Below are positions 1 to 11,371 of a DNA stretch of 64,000 nucleotides, in pieces. Origin of the DNA: Crambe crambe (taxonomy: Eukaryota > Porifera > Demospongiae > Poecilosclerida > Crambeidae). The position numbers and the translations under genes were made by a program. Where the stretch lies: contig OZ004587.1 of the NCBI GenBank assembly GCA_963924555.1, forward strand, positions 248,001 through 312,000, written 5' to 3'. The stretch's first letter is position 1. Every line of letters starts with the position of its first letter. The notes below the pieces were generated by a model. The model ran no database searches. It saw nothing but the letters and a program-made list of their open reading frames with translations, and was not told the origin of the DNA.

Positions 1-180
1 GACATTGAACACTGAAGACACTGAAGACACCATAGTCACCGTAGACACTGAAGACACCATAGACACTGAAGATAGTGTAGTCACTGAAGATACTGTAGTC
101 ACTGAAGATACTGTGGACACTCTAAGACACCATAATCACTCAAGACACTCTATAGTCACTGAAAACACTGGGACACCATA
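1..180. repeat. 18-bp minisatellite, left copy
   Basis: Imperfect tandem units of about 18 bp based on 'gtcactgaagacaccgta'. The unit is a multiple of three, so several frames stay open and give spurious 'VTEDTV' or 'SSVTTV' peptides. The block runs off the left edge of the window and matches 56455-56652, with which it begins the large duplication. Confidence 0.9.
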
Positions 181-1423
181 AACACATAGACACTGTGGCA
201 GCTAGATAATAATATTATTATACTATAATAATTATATCGTATTACGTATACGGATACAGTTTATACCTGCCATCTACCTTACTCGAGGATTCACTATAAT
301 TAAAGTGACCAGTGATATTTCCTGGATTTGTTGCTCAGTAGGAAGGTTATCAATAACATTTTCCGAGTAGAGTCATTCGATCGTTTCCATGACAACTGAC
401 TAGCTTCATAGTCCTGAAATGGAAGGGAGACCACACCCACCTCCCCTACCCCTTAACCCCCCAATTGAAGATACATTGTCCAAACATTAAACAAAAGCAA
501 ATGTGCTCAAGAAATAGAAATAATGTACGATGTACGATGGTTGCCTCCCTATACCTCATGGGATACATCTACTGGTCCACATCTACAGGTGAGGGGACTC
601 TATGACGACTTCTTCCCTATTTACCCTCATGGACTGTAACTAGATCTAACAGGTAGATTTATGAAAAGCAACTGAACCCAAGTCCTGTTTTGGAGAACGG
701 TTAGCTAATTGCTAATTGAATTTTAAAGCCCAGCTAAAATTTTGCTTTCTAGCAACTAGATCTTTCTTGTGCCCAGGTAAAACTCTACAAGCTGGAGAAA
801 CAGCCTATCAAACATCAGGTTAATTGCATTCTTTACTGTGCATCTATTCTTGCAAAGTTTTGCAAGCTAACTTCGTGAAAAGCTTGTCAGACCCCCCTCC
901 CCCCTCCTGAGATCTACTGGTCCACATTCACAAGTAAGAAAGTGGGTGAGTGGCTATGCAATACCTATGCAGTTGCCATAGCTATAAAAGGAGAATTAAA
1001 CAGAGATATAGCAGATACCTTCAACACGATTGAAGGAAAAGGGATAAATCACAACACACCTAGATACCCACTTGATCTCATTTTAAAACCATTATCATGT
1101 TATCAGTAGTGCTTCTCACGATTGCTTTCAGCTAAAATTTAATGATGTGATGTGTGGACAATTGTCGAATAGATTATTCACTTAAGCATCCAAGCAAATC
1201 AACAAATCTACTCATGTTGATCATAAGCCTTGATTTCCTTCGAAAATGTCATTCACTTTGCTAAATTGGTTTTTTACTGTCTGCAAGGAGATAATGTAGT
1301 TTCATGATGGTACAATTCTCATGAAAGAAAGGCATTAGAGCATCATGTCTAATCACAAGGCATTCTGGATGATGAGAATGCACAAATACCACTCACTTGA
1401 TTGCTCAAACTGGTATTTGCCAG

Positions 1424-1728
1424 AATGTTAATATCACAATAGAATGTCATTAAATGACCATGGAGATGTCATAATAATCGCATGGCAACCAGTACCATTC
1501 ATTTCACTCTTCCCAATAGAAAAAATATTTAATAGTCGAAAAAAGTTCTCGTCACAAAAATTAATAAGTACATAATGAATAACCAATTACATAATTATTG
1601 TTACGAACAATAAGAAAAATTCTATTAGCACGAAGTGTAGAAAAAGCTACAGCATAATTTCAAGATAATTATAGTGACCAAATGAAAGTGTTGAGTGAGG
1701 GAAAGCACAAAAGAGCACAACACAATAG
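1424..1728. repeat. ~305-bp dispersed repeat, copy 1 of 3
   Basis: Starts near 'atgttaatatcacaatag' and ends at 'caatagtggt', just beyond the ankyrin gene stop codon. Further copies lie at 57786-58090 (within duplication copy B) and at 54918-55223 (outside it). All three end at the same 'aatagtggt', after which the flanks differ, so this looks like a discrete mobile sequence. I see no inverted ends and no coding potential. Confidence 0.7.
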
Positions 1729-1749
1729 TGGTGGATGAGGAGGGAAGTG

Positions 1750-4700
1750 TCATAGTTTAGTGAGTAAGTATTCCACCACCTCGCTGTGACTCTTTTCTAG
1801 GGCTAACTGGAGTGGTGTCTTGTTAAACTTGTTCTTGATGGTTTGGGGGCAATGGATGTGTTCAATCAGATGCTTGATAATTGCGAGATGACCATATTTG
1901 GCTGCCTTATGGAGTGGAGTCTCTCCATTGACATCTTGACACATCGGGTTGCATCCCTTGTTTTTGGTTAAGTAGTTTACGATGGAGAGGTGTCCATAGA
2001 TAGCTGCCATGTGAAGAGGTGTGACATTATTGTCATCCAGACTGTTGGGGTCACAGCCATGCCTCTCAACCAAGTTGATGATGAGGTGGAGGTGACCCTC
2101 TTGAGAAGCATGATGGAGTGGTCGTCTTCCTAATTTACCGGGAACATTAGGATTGCAATGCATGACATTTATTAAATAGTCTACTACATCACTATGTCCA
2201 CGAAGGGCTGCATTGTGAAGTGGTGTGGTGTTATCATTGTCTGTACTGAGTGGATCACACTTTCTCTCTTCACATAAATACTTGACAGTAGATAAGTGTC
2301 CGAACTGTGCAGCGAGATGTAGGGGGGTGGCTTGATCGTTGTCTCTACTGGCAGGGTCACAGCCATGCCTCTCAACCAAGTTGATGACGAGGTGGAGGTG
2401 ACCCTCTTGAGAAGCATGATGGAGTGGTCGTCTTCCTAATTGACCGGGAACATTAGGACTGCAATGCATGACATTTATTAAATAGTCTACTACATCACTA
2501 TGTCCATGAAGGGCTGCTAAGTGAAGTGGTGTGTTATTATTGTTTGTACTGAGTGGATCACACTTTCTCTCTTCACATAAATACTTGACAGTAGATAAGT
2601 GTCCTTCCTGTGCAGCGAGATGTAGGGGGGTGACTTGATTGTTATCTCTACTGACAGGGTGACAGCCACACTCCATTATCAAGAACTTGACAATGGACAA
2701 GTGACCCTCCTGGGCAGCCTGAAAGAGAGGTCCTCTACCAGCCACACCACCAAGAAGGTTGGGGTCACATCGACAGTCTTTGATCAGATACTTTACGATA
2801 TCGATGTGCCCATTCAGAGCTGCTACGTGGACGGGAGTGGTCTTGTATGAGGTGGAGTCTGAAAATATGTCCTGAATGGACATGTACTGAAGCATCTTCT
2901 CCATCAAATACTTTACAGTTTTCAAATTTCCACCATTGCAGGCTCTATGTAGAGATGAGCAGCCATCTTCATCCTGGTGGAGTGGATCCATTTGATGATT
3001 TTCTACTAAATACTCGACTGTTGAGAGATGCCCTGCTTGAGCTGCTCTGTGGAGAGGTGTAGTTCCATGCCACCCTGAAGGTGCAGGGTTGCATTGAACT
3101 TCGTCGATGAGGCACTTGAGCACCTCCAGTCTGCCGTAGTCGGATGCAACGTGCAGTACTGTATCACCATTCCTATTCTCGGTCAAGGGATTGAGCCCCT
3201 TTGTGATGAGACGCTTGACTTGTTCTAGGTTTCCTTCTTCGGCTGCATGGTGTAGTTGTTGATTGTGCTCTTTTGTGGTGTGTGCCGAGTCTAACATGTC
3301 CAGACGTGGGTCGTCCAAGTCTCTCCCTCTGTTGTCCTGTGATGTGAGGGAAGGAAAATGTGACTGTAGTAGTAATAAATTAATTACGGTTTTGTGTTTA
3401 GTTTGAATGTGTAAGTTGATTGTTTGTTTGTCTGATCTATCTATGATGGATTGTAGTGGGGTTATATGAATGCACACTGTGCGCGTAAGCGCTTGAAAAT
3501 TTTTTAGATTGACCACGCCCACTTTCGATTGACCTGGGGAAAACCACACCCACTTTCGATTGACCACGCCCATTTTCAATTCAAAACACCCACGCTCGTT
3601 AATGAAAGGGAAAAAAAAATTATGCTATGCTGAATAAAAAGGCCATGTAGGGTTAGTCTGTACTTTAACAGTTTCTGTCAACAAAAATCAAAATAATGCT
3701 GCCTTCAATAATAATCCCTACATCACTGCCTCCCACCAAGCTGCTTTGAACGAGCATTTTCTATTCCAACCAACAAATCTGGGTTTAAAAGTGTGGATGT
3801 TATACCAAGGATAAAATGACTCCATCAACTCTGCAAGTGAATCGTCTTCTGGAAATTCTACAATCTGTTTTCATTTGACATTCCCCTCTACCCTTCAATC
3901 AAACAGATGCTCAGGTAAGAAAATAGTACAGTCATCTCTTTTCCCTTTCAGTATAGAGAAACATTTTTTTATAGTATAATACCACTCTCACTATACTGAC
4001 GTATTCCAATTACTGCCAGATACATTATTAACCATATAATTATATCCTTCAAATTTTCTTTGGATATTATGTAGGACCTACTAGCAACCCACAAAATTAT
4101 TCTCTACGAGATCCTCCTCTGGTTTCTAACTCTTTAGCTGCAATGTATGGCAGCTTAACACAAGATCCTCCTCAATTTCTAGTTCCTTACATGAACGTTT
4201 ATTGGCTTCTCCTTCACCTTCCAATCATAGCACCCCACTATTACAAGAATATCTGGTGAGCTCTTCACATCCATCAATATCTCCCACACCGGCTTCTTCG
4301 TTGAGTTCTTCAGGTCCAACCCATCCTCAGATATCTCCCACACTGGTGAGCTCTCCACCCACGCTTGCTTCTTCTTCAGGTCCAACCCTTTCTCAGATAT
4401 CTCCCACACTGGCTACTTCAGTGAGCTCTTTACATCCAACCCTTCCTCAGATATCTCCCACACTGGCTTCTCCTATAGTAAACCCGTTAGTGCCCGCTGG
4501 GTTAATCCCAGAGGACCTCTCTGATATTCTTGCTGCCCCACTAGAGGATGCAGCTATTTCAAAGAAATGTACTAAAAGAATTACAGGAGTTAGAGCTCTA
4601 ACTGCAGATGACTTTTCTGAAATGCTGTTGGAAGAGAGAAAGAAAAAAAAAGAAGAGGCTGAAAAATTGAAGTAAGAAAGAAGAAAGGGAACGTAAGAAA

Positions 4701-7700
4701 AAAGAAAGGGAAGAGAAGAAAGAAAAGGAGGCAATGAAGAAAGAAAGGAAGCAGAGAGAGAAAAGAACGCAATGTGCATTGTGTCATTGTAATGAGTCTG
4801 AAGGTCTGGCAGCAAGTATCGTCTTTTGAGTCGATCGTGACGAGTGTGGCTGCTGGGTACATAATTTTGCTCAAGCTCCATATAGCTTAACAGCCAGTGT
4901 AGTTATTACTTGTTTAATTGTTTGATCACCCTGATGAATGCTAGAGTATTGGTAAGGCTAGAGTAAGGCTAGAGTATTCTGGTCGAAACGTTGGTGGTTT
5001 ATTTCATAAGCTAATTTTATGAGAACTAATTCTATTGAATATGTTTATTGTTTATTAGTTAAAAATAACAAATTGGCGATAATTCGCCAGTTCTGGTGTC
5101 ACTAGTGCACTTATAATTCAAACAAACAAGGATAGAAAATTGTAAAGGTATAGCTAGTTTAATTTCATTTATCATTTGAATATTATTTCTATTAAAAAAG
5201 AAAAATGTTCTTGGTCTCGATCTTCATCCTTCAGTGTAGATGGAGGAATCCTAATGGTACTAGCAACCTTACCTGTGCTCATAGTTTCATCCCCAACTAC
5301 CATGCGACTCATCAGATTATGCCTTCGACTTCTTGGGCCTGTTGGACTGTAAAGGTTTTGTTTTTCTCCTTTCCCACACTTTGACTGCTGCCTCAACCTT
5401 TCTATTCCTCATGCTGACATCACTTCTGAGCTATATAGAAACTACAAGCCACGAAACTAAACATTCAAAACTGAATAGGAACAGAACAGAACAGCTGCAC
5501 TTCCCAGCAAGCACACGACACTTAATAATAAAATTAATGATACACTTGCATTTGTGACAGACAATAGATAGCTGACAATATAGTAGGTAGTGGGTGATGA
5601 AAATGAATGATGAATGATGCTAGGCAGAAAGAAACTGACTCATGATTTTTTCTATAATTATAATAATTATTTGCTTTCATGGAGTGATACCCCCATGAAA
5701 GCTATACGTATGTCCCCTTGCCACTCTGTTTTTTGAATTCAATACTGGACTAAATACTAACATTATTCAAAGCTATTTCAAACAAATCTACGAGGAATAA
5801 TTCCAATGGGAACTTGTCTGCACTAGCTATGACTGATGATCCACAAAAGATGAAATCTTTCCAACGGCAGATTAATTTATCATGACAGTAGCAAGAATTC
5901 AACATAAAAAAGAAAAGCTGCCGAGTTTGATGACAATGAAACTAGGCAGCTATTTTGAGTAAGACATCTTGAAGAGTCCAACTATGATTATACCAGTCAA
6001 ATAAAAGAACCCACTAAATTATTTAGTACCTACAAACAAAAAGTGGATTCACACTCTGTCATTTGCTCCTTACCTTGGACTCATCAGAGATGTCAGTCCC
6101 CAGTCCTGAAGTTACTATGCTTCCACCGTATGTTGAACGAGTGGCCACACTTGTTCCAGTCACGTCACTGAATGCTGAGTCAGCATCATCATCACCACCC
6201 TTAACTCGAAGGGCAGCCATTGGTTCCTCCAGAGAGAGGGTAGGGGAGGGAGAACCTGGGCAGAGAAGAGAGAAAAGATGATAAAAAAACTTTGGATTGT
6301 CATTGTTCATATTTGTGTCTGAACTGTCACTGTTTTCACCTTCACTTTCAGTAACTTCAATAGTGAGATCTGTAACATCAACAGTTTTACTTCATGCATC
6401 TACTTTGTCTACAAATAGAGTTGCTATAGCAAAAGGCACATACAAGAACTAAATTTTCATCCTCTGTATACCTGATGTGCTCTTCTTTGTTGCCTCTTCA
6501 TGTTCGGCCATTTCTTCTGATGGAGATACAAGATTCAATATTTGTTCTCCATAGGTGATGCTGAGGACTCCCATGTTCCTCAAAGCTTGCTGCTCTTCTC
6601 TGGTTAGCTTCTGGATCATCTCGTCTGCACTAGGCAATGCTCTGAAGGTCAGTTGAACACAACCGGGATCTGTTTTCAGCAATCTCAATTTGTAGGAGCC
6701 TATAGCTGAGTTGAGACGAAAGCAAAGCTTCTTCAATTCACCAACTGTCATGGTTTCAAAGTTACATTCCTCAATTTTGAACACGATAACTTTTCCATTC
6801 TTCTTCTCATCCTCAAAGACACTACTTGGACACTCACATATTCTGCGTCTTGCATACTCCTTGAAATCTGTTATATAAGCTTTTAGCCGAACAATGAGGT
6901 GATGCTCTTCTTCAAAGACACTATCAATGAGCAACTGAATCAAATCATAGTCAAAGAATGACCAGTGTTGCTGTGCTTCGTCAAGCAGTTTATCAATCGT
7001 GTCACAATCTTCAAATATTTCACGAAATTTGTCATTTTTTCTGGAAATGATGCGAACGATTTCTTTGACTGTTTCCGATCTCAATGCTCTGCGCAATCGA
7101 GTCTTAAGAGCTATGAATTTGTTTTTGATATTGGCAGTGTCTTCAGATAAGCGAAAGATGTTGTTGGTTCTTTCATGTTCGGGCATGTCCTTGGATAAGT
7201 ATGGAAAGAGAGCCTTAACATCTGCAGAGAGTTAGTAAATAGCTCTTAGCTAATAAAATCATGCCTAGTTAACTTACCTGCTGAACTTGTGTTTGAGTCT
7301 GTTGGACAGTTGAAACCTGATGATTGTGCATCTATGAAAAATGATAATAATGTCACATTGATAATCATTCCATTTTCTGTCATATAATAATACTAAAATT
7401 AATCCCAGCAGGATCATATTATAGATAGCTATAGTTAGAACATTGATGCAGATGTCAACAACAAGCACCATTTTTTTTGAACTCCAAGCATTTGTGTGAT
7501 TTGATGTGTCTCAGCTATTTAAGTTAGCTAGTAACATCGTTTGATACCTGTTTGACCAATCTCACAATACTTGTTCTCTATAGCCTCTGATAAAGAAGAG
7601 AATTTGATGAGTGGTGCCTTGAGAGCTGTAGCAAGGTTTTTCCATGTACATGCAGAGCCTTGGCCCATCAACCAATCCAGAAGAACTTGATTGAAACACT

Positions 7701-8201
7701 CGGCTGGGTCATTGTTGAACTTGGTCCTAATGGCTTCAAGGTCTGAAGGATCTAGTTCCAACTCCACTCCTAGGTGGTACCACTTAGTGTAGGCAGCCCA
7801 GATAAAGTTCCTCACTGCCTTCAGGTCCTTAGTAACCAACAGAGCTACGTTCAACAGATAATAATTCCTTTAATGATAAAAATTAATGATAGATGCCGAT
7901 GAAAACATCTGGACTTGCACTTTTTCAGTGCTGAGTTACACCAAATATTTTACATTGGCAACTAATAAAGCTTCAGGTATATAGATGATGTTTCATTTAT
8001 TATTCAGCTAATTTTTAATGTAAAAATTAAGATATGCATCGCAGAAACTTATCTAAGTAGAGAGCAAGGACTAGTTATAAGTAGCTACTTATTTTCTCTA
8101 TCATAGTAAATAATATTCATAGCTGGTATATAGTAGTATGCAATGAATTTGCCTTATTATTCATGCCAGTTTAATAACTCACTTTTTTGGCCAGGATTCA
8201 T
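1750..8201 (-). CDS. Death domain - HWSFF/GCVQLTF module - ankyrin repeat protein (6-exon model)
   Basis: Spliced model of about 1000 aa. Coding exons on the minus strand are 8183-8201 (start ATG, peptide MNPGQK), 7548-7844, 7278-7331, 6472-7221, 6074-6369 and 1750-3336. Every junction has GT-AG ends; introns 1-4 are phase 1 and intron 5 is phase 0, and all joins stay in frame. Exon 2 reads as a Death domain (core 'LDPSDLEAIRTKF', 'CFNQVLLDWL', 'TWKNLATAL'). Exon 4 carries the animal module with 'HWSFFDYDLIQLLIDSVF' and 'DPGCVQLTF', which often follows Death-type domains in sponge and cnidarian proteins. Exon 5 is acidic and Ser/Thr-rich; a second in-frame acceptor at 6255 could give a shorter form. 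Exon 6 holds 15 ankyrin repeats, with a three-repeat block (about 99 aa) duplicated in tandem. The role is inferred as an intracellular adaptor or receptor in innate signalling or cell death. The longest open frame runs on to 3579, but that stretch is intron and 'accacgccca' repeat. Intron 5 (3337-6073) hosts a Tigger relic. Additional small exons cannot be excluded. Confidence 0.82.
3510..3580. repeat. Short 'gattgaccacgcccacttt' repeat, about 3 units
   Basis: Three degenerate 20-bp-type units with a CCACGCCCAC core, inside intron 5 of the Death-ankyrin gene. The same array in duplication copy B (59827-59952) has expanded to about seven units, so copy number changed after the duplication. 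Confidence 0.8.
4081..4880 (+). pseudogene. Tigger/pogo-type transposase C-terminal relic, copy A
   Basis: The open stretch 4202-4675 encodes a Ser/Pro-rich segment with repeats of 'SSGPTxPQISPTLAS', then a sequence with 'LIPEDLSDIL' and a Lys/Glu-rich tail. After a stop at 4674-4676 another frame gives a Cys cluster ('CALCHCNES', then 'DECGCWVH'), a PHD-like zinc knuckle of the kind found at the C-terminus of many invertebrate Tigger/jerky-like transposases. No DDE core was found. Stops and frame changes mark it as dead. Copy B (60476-61460) keeps about 200 bp more between the Lys-rich tail and the Cys cluster. Family assignment rests on composition and the Cys pattern only. Confidence 0.5.
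5172..5396 (-). pseudogene. Possible psq/pogo helix-turn-helix scrap
   Basis: A 74-codon minus-strand frame contains 'TMSTGKVASTIRIPPSTLKD', which resembles the recognition helix region of psq/pogo-type DNA-binding domains. It lies opposite in orientation to the nearby transposase tail, so the two are either separate fragments or a rearranged element. Copies occur at 62214-62444 and, partly, at 63858-64000. Positions 5400-6073 hold intron sequence with nothing recognisable. Confidence 0.3.
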
Positions 8202-8687
8202 CTTGATGTTACCACTGACAGAGTTTTAAGAGGGAGGGGAGAACTAACTATGTGTCTGTGCAAAGGACAAGTTGAGTCTGAGGGCGGCCACCAGATGAGC
8301 TTGGGAGTGGAAGGTTTTTGAAGTGGGGGAAGGAAGAGCACTGATCAAGATATAAAAGAGTCTGGATGGAGAAAGAGTGTGCTCTTTTAATTGAACCCTA
8401 CGTATAATTATGTCTTAGTGTTGATAACGCTCTACAACTAAAGACTGCTGTTGACTTAATGACAAGATGTGGAACGAGCCACGCCCCCTGAACGATGCAG
8501 TCAAATTCGGGCGCTATACACTCACACTAGGTTGGATTGAGTAGTGTACTAGTTCAATGTACACAGTAAACTGTATAACTCAAAGAACGATAGCTATGGC
8601 TACACTTAGCGAAAATCTTGGGTGTGGCTGGGATAAACAAACCTCACGCGCATGCGCAGTTAATTAGTGACGATTATAATCATGAAT
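8202..8687. other. 5' flank of the Death-ankyrin gene; no gene seen
   Basis: This stretch lies upstream of the inferred start codon on the minus strand, so it should hold the 5' UTR and promoter. I see no convincing TATA box and no open frame of note. It contains 'ccacgccccctgaacg' near 8479 and 'cgcgcatgcgcag' near 8646; the second resembles an NRF1-type palindrome but the same motif also lies inside local repeats. Confidence 0.4.
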
Positions 8688-8885
8688 AATTGCAGCGAGC
8701 GAGCGAAGCGAGTGAGCTGACTCTCAGGTCATGACTCATTGAAATTTTAAATATATATATTTAGAACATGGCTTGATTGATTCCTGCAATCTGATTGGTC
8801 AGTTAGAGGTAGACTAGTTCACTTAGAACATGGCTTGATTGATTCCTGCAATCTGATTGGTCAGTTAGAGGTAGACTAGTTCACT
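8688..8885. repeat. 'gcgagcgagcgaagcgagtg' header plus a 63-bp tandem duplication
   Basis: 8688-8760 is a 75-bp conserved header ('ttgcagcgagcgagcgaagc' through 'tcattgaaattttaaatata') that recurs at 11642, 14908, 25057, 25696 and 26304. It is followed by two tandem copies (8761-8823 and 8824-8885) of a 63-bp sequence starting 'ttagaacatggcttgattga'. Confidence 0.85.
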
Positions 8886-9428
8886 TATTTACTGGGAGGT
8901 GTCTACATATATACTTACCTCCTCTCAGGGCATAGGTAAGTCTACATATATTCACCCCGTGCCTGATTAGAACTTAGCAACGCACTAACCGTTTCCAAGG
9001 AAGTAGCTGTAGCGCTGAGATTTTATGGCAAGAACAACGTAGACATCACAGATGAACTGAACAACCCCAGCGTATTCTAAGGTAAGGCCAGGGCCAGGGC
9101 CAGGGATGGAGCTCGAGTGAGGTAGAGAGCAGCTTGGGTTGCTACAGTAGCTAGTCTAGCTCGTCTGTTATGTCTCGGTTGTTCACGTCAAATAGTCTAA
9201 GCATGGCGAGTCGCCGAGTATTTGAAACTAGCTAGCTAGCTATAGCGCTAGGTTGTCAAGGTTATTGCCATGTTCTAAATTAGTTAGACACCTCGACCAA
9301 CGGGATCTACCGTCTGTATAAACCCTCAGGCCCCTAGTAGCGCCCTCGCTACGCTCGGGACGCTACAGCCCAGGGCCTTCGGGTTTATACAGACGGTAGA
9401 TCCCTCGGTCTCGTTGTCTAACTATTAT
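8823..9428. repeat. Composite repeat Y, copy 1 (inverted partner 12602-13209)
   Basis: About 606 bp present as a reverse complement at 12602-13209 and as a partly replaced direct copy at 9429-10028. One end is the 144-bp fold-back (9281-9424) and the other is 'ttagaacatggcttgattga'. Read on its minus strand, a short frame begins MLRL.DVNNRDITDELDY; all three copies share it but its continuations differ, so it is either a captured gene piece or chance. No transposase is encoded. Confidence 0.8.
9281..9424. repeat. 144-bp fold-back MITE, copy 1
   Basis: Ends are 'tagttagacacctcgacc' and its near reverse complement ('gtctcgttgtctaacta'); inner arms contain 'ggatctaccgtctgtataaa' and its complement, with a GC-rich hairpin ('tagcgccctcgctacg...') in the middle. 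Further copies lie at 9883-10026 and 12606-12749. Confidence 0.85.
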
Positions 9429-10028
9429 TTATTTACTGGGAGGTGTCTACATATAGACTTACCTCCTCTCAGGGCATAGGTAAGTCTACATATATTCACC
9501 CCGTGCCTGAGGCATAATAGCATTGCTGGGTGACAAAGATTAAAAATGTACAATATAATAGCATCATCAATAGCATATCAAGATGTTAAGAGTACGTTTG
9601 TCAGAGTTTTGTTTGTTCATGTTAGCTAATACTTGATGTGACTGCAGACCATGCCTAGTTTCTGGTTCCATAGCTTGTTCAACAGGTTCTTGGGCCTTGC
9701 AAATGCCCCACGCAGAACACCAAGGTTCTTCGAGGCAGCTTGGGTTGCTATTGTAGTCTAGCTCGTCTGTTATGTCTCGGTTGTTCACGTCAAATAGTCT
9801 AAGCATGGTGAGTCGCCGAGTATTTGAAACTAGCTAGCTAGCTATAGCGCTAGGTTGTCAAGGTTATTGCCATGTTCTAAATTAGTTAGACACCTCGACC
9901 AACGGGATCTACCGTCTGTATAAACCCTCAGGCCCCTAGTAGCGCCCTCGCTACGCTCGGGACGCTACAGCCCAGGGCCTTCGGGTTTATACAGATGGTA
10001 GATCCCTCAGTCTCGTTGTCTAACTATT
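9429..10028. repeat. Composite repeat Y, copy 2, with replaced centre
   Basis: 9429-9511 repeats 8888-8970, and 9736-10028 repeats 9131-9427, including a second 144-bp fold-back (9883-10026). The centre, 9512-9735, is unlike copy 1 and carries on the minus strand the continuation of the MLRLFDVNNRD... frame (open 9567-9806, 79 codons). I do not recognise this peptide. Confidence 0.75.
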
Positions 10029-10224
10029 ATTGGCGAGCGAGCGAAGCGAGCGAAGCCCCACACTAATTGGTCAAAATGGAAAATTGCGATATTTATATGT
10101 TACACGTACGTCACTCAAAATGCGCATGCGCTTACGCATGCGCACGAAATAGCTACTAAGCAACGTCATAATAAGCAATCGTTTTCGTTAAGCTTGAAGT
10201 TGAAGCACTATTGTAGCGAGTATT

Positions 10225-10488
10225 ATGGAACCCAGAGAACCAGAAAACAAGCGAAGGAGGGCCCCAGAACACCCTCTAGAAACTGACCAGCAAAGAAGAG
10301 CGAGACCTCATGAAAGAAATGAAAGAGACAGAGCTAGAAGGAGAACAGAGTCAAAGGAACAGAGAAAAGCAAGACTAGCAAAGAAATGCAACAGATAGAG
10401 CCAGGATGAGGGAATGTACAGAGTCAGCAGAAGATAATGCTGCAAGAGCAGAGCAAATGAGAGCCAGAAGGAGAGCAGAGTCATTAGA
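10225..10488 (+). pseudogene. Arg-rich 'RARRR-ES-EQR' repeat protein fragment, copy 1
   Basis: Begins with the ATG of MEPREPENKRRR and runs to the TAG after 'KKCNR'; a frame change then restores 'AEDNAARAEQMRARRRAES'. The repeated Arg/Glu/Ala helix is known as an N-terminal segment of large mobile-element proteins in invertebrates, but alone it does not fix a function. The sister copy lies at 13407-13722. Confidence 0.45.
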
Positions 10489-10490
10489 AC

Positions 10491-11371
10491 CATAGATAGT
10501 AGACACGGAACAGGATTGGAAACTTAATACTACCATGCGCGTGCTATCCATGTTTGCCGGGAAATTTTGGCGCGAGATATGAATGCATAGTTACCACATA
10601 ATAGTTAAGAATGAGTTCTGCAAAAGATATCAGAGTGAATATTAGTTTAGTAGCTTAATATTAGCTGGACTAGAGTGTTTCCATGTTGTGCTTTTATAAA
10701 AATAATAAAATTTAATATGAGACTAGATCTAGCTAGATAGTATAAATCTATGAGAGATTCAGTATCTCAAGTTTTGAAAGATGAAGAGTTTAGTCTTCCT
10801 CTCCAGCCATCTATAGATGCCCGTTCTTGTGCAGAGAGCTTTATGGAGTGGATAATAAAACATGATAATGCAAATAAATAATAGAAATGTAATAATAATA
10901 ACTATTTAACCCATAGTTTAACACTGCAATCAAAAAAAAACTAACAGCTATGAATCAATTTAACATATATCATCCGATAGACAAACTATTATACTACTAA
11001 AAGATATCAAACGCTTGACTTCTAAATTTATATTAGTCCTGTTCTAGTCCCACAAATTGGTAGGCCTATAAAATCTTTAGCAACATATCCTACACCAAAA
11101 ACAGTTATTACACTCTTTATTTCAGTCTATTCCAGTAAGAAACTTTACCTTCCAAACTTCTATAGGATAAAATTGCAAGAAAAACACTTGTACTCGTAGC
11201 TCTAGTCCCACAAAGTCTGTACCTCTCTTCCTCAGAAAATGTATTGCGACAATAGGGCTAAATTTTCTATGGTTACAACACGGATAGCACGCGCGAAATG
11301 TATTAGCTTAATGGGAGTGACGTCACATGACGTAGGCAGTTTCCAATCCTGTTCCGTGTCTAATATCTATG
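10491..11371. mobile_element. Non-autonomous P-like element (MITE), 881 bp
   Basis: Terminal inverted repeats of about 33 bp begin CATAGATAGTAGACACGGAA on the left and, reading inward from the right, CATAGATATTAGACACGGAA. A perfect 7-bp target-site duplication 'ttagaac' flanks it (10484-10490 and 11372-11378), and the uninterrupted site can be read in Z copy 2. The inner TIR end 'GGATTGGAAAC' is shared with the P-like elements at 27482, 32218 and 34577. No coding sequence is seen. Confidence 0.88.

Larger units (their letters stand above)
1..6130. repeat. Segmental duplication, copy A (partner 56455-63141)
   Basis: Nearly the whole stretch can be read again in the same orientation at 56455-63141: minisatellite, AT-rich noncoding DNA, ankyrin exon, 'accacgccca' repeat, Tigger-like relic, helix-turn-helix scrap and the 3' end of exon 5 of the Death-ankyrin gene. 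The match stops in the shared 'actatgcttc' at about 6121/63141. The copies differ by substitutions and indels: copy A lacks about 200 bp of the Tigger relic (near 4765) and a 442-bp MITE that copy B has. Positions 181-1423 hold no gene that I can see. Confidence 0.92.

Noticed and set aside
3337..3579. N-terminal extension of the ankyrin frame to an ATG at 3579
   Set aside because: It reads through a good splice acceptor, a low-complexity tract and the 'accacgccca' array; the spliced join to exon 5 keeps phase and is conserved in copy B.
4447..4881. Phe/Ser-rich minus frames over the Tigger relic
   Set aside because: Antisense of the Lys/Glu-rich coding tail, a common source of false open frames.
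7274..7471. 65-codon hydrophobic minus frame
   Set aside because: It spans an inferred exon (7278-7331) in a different frame and its intron; no support as a separate gene.
8640..8660. CGCATGCGC palindrome as an NRF1-type promoter site of the Death-ankyrin gene
   Set aside because: The same motif recurs inside Z and W repeats, so its presence here is weak evidence for a promoter.
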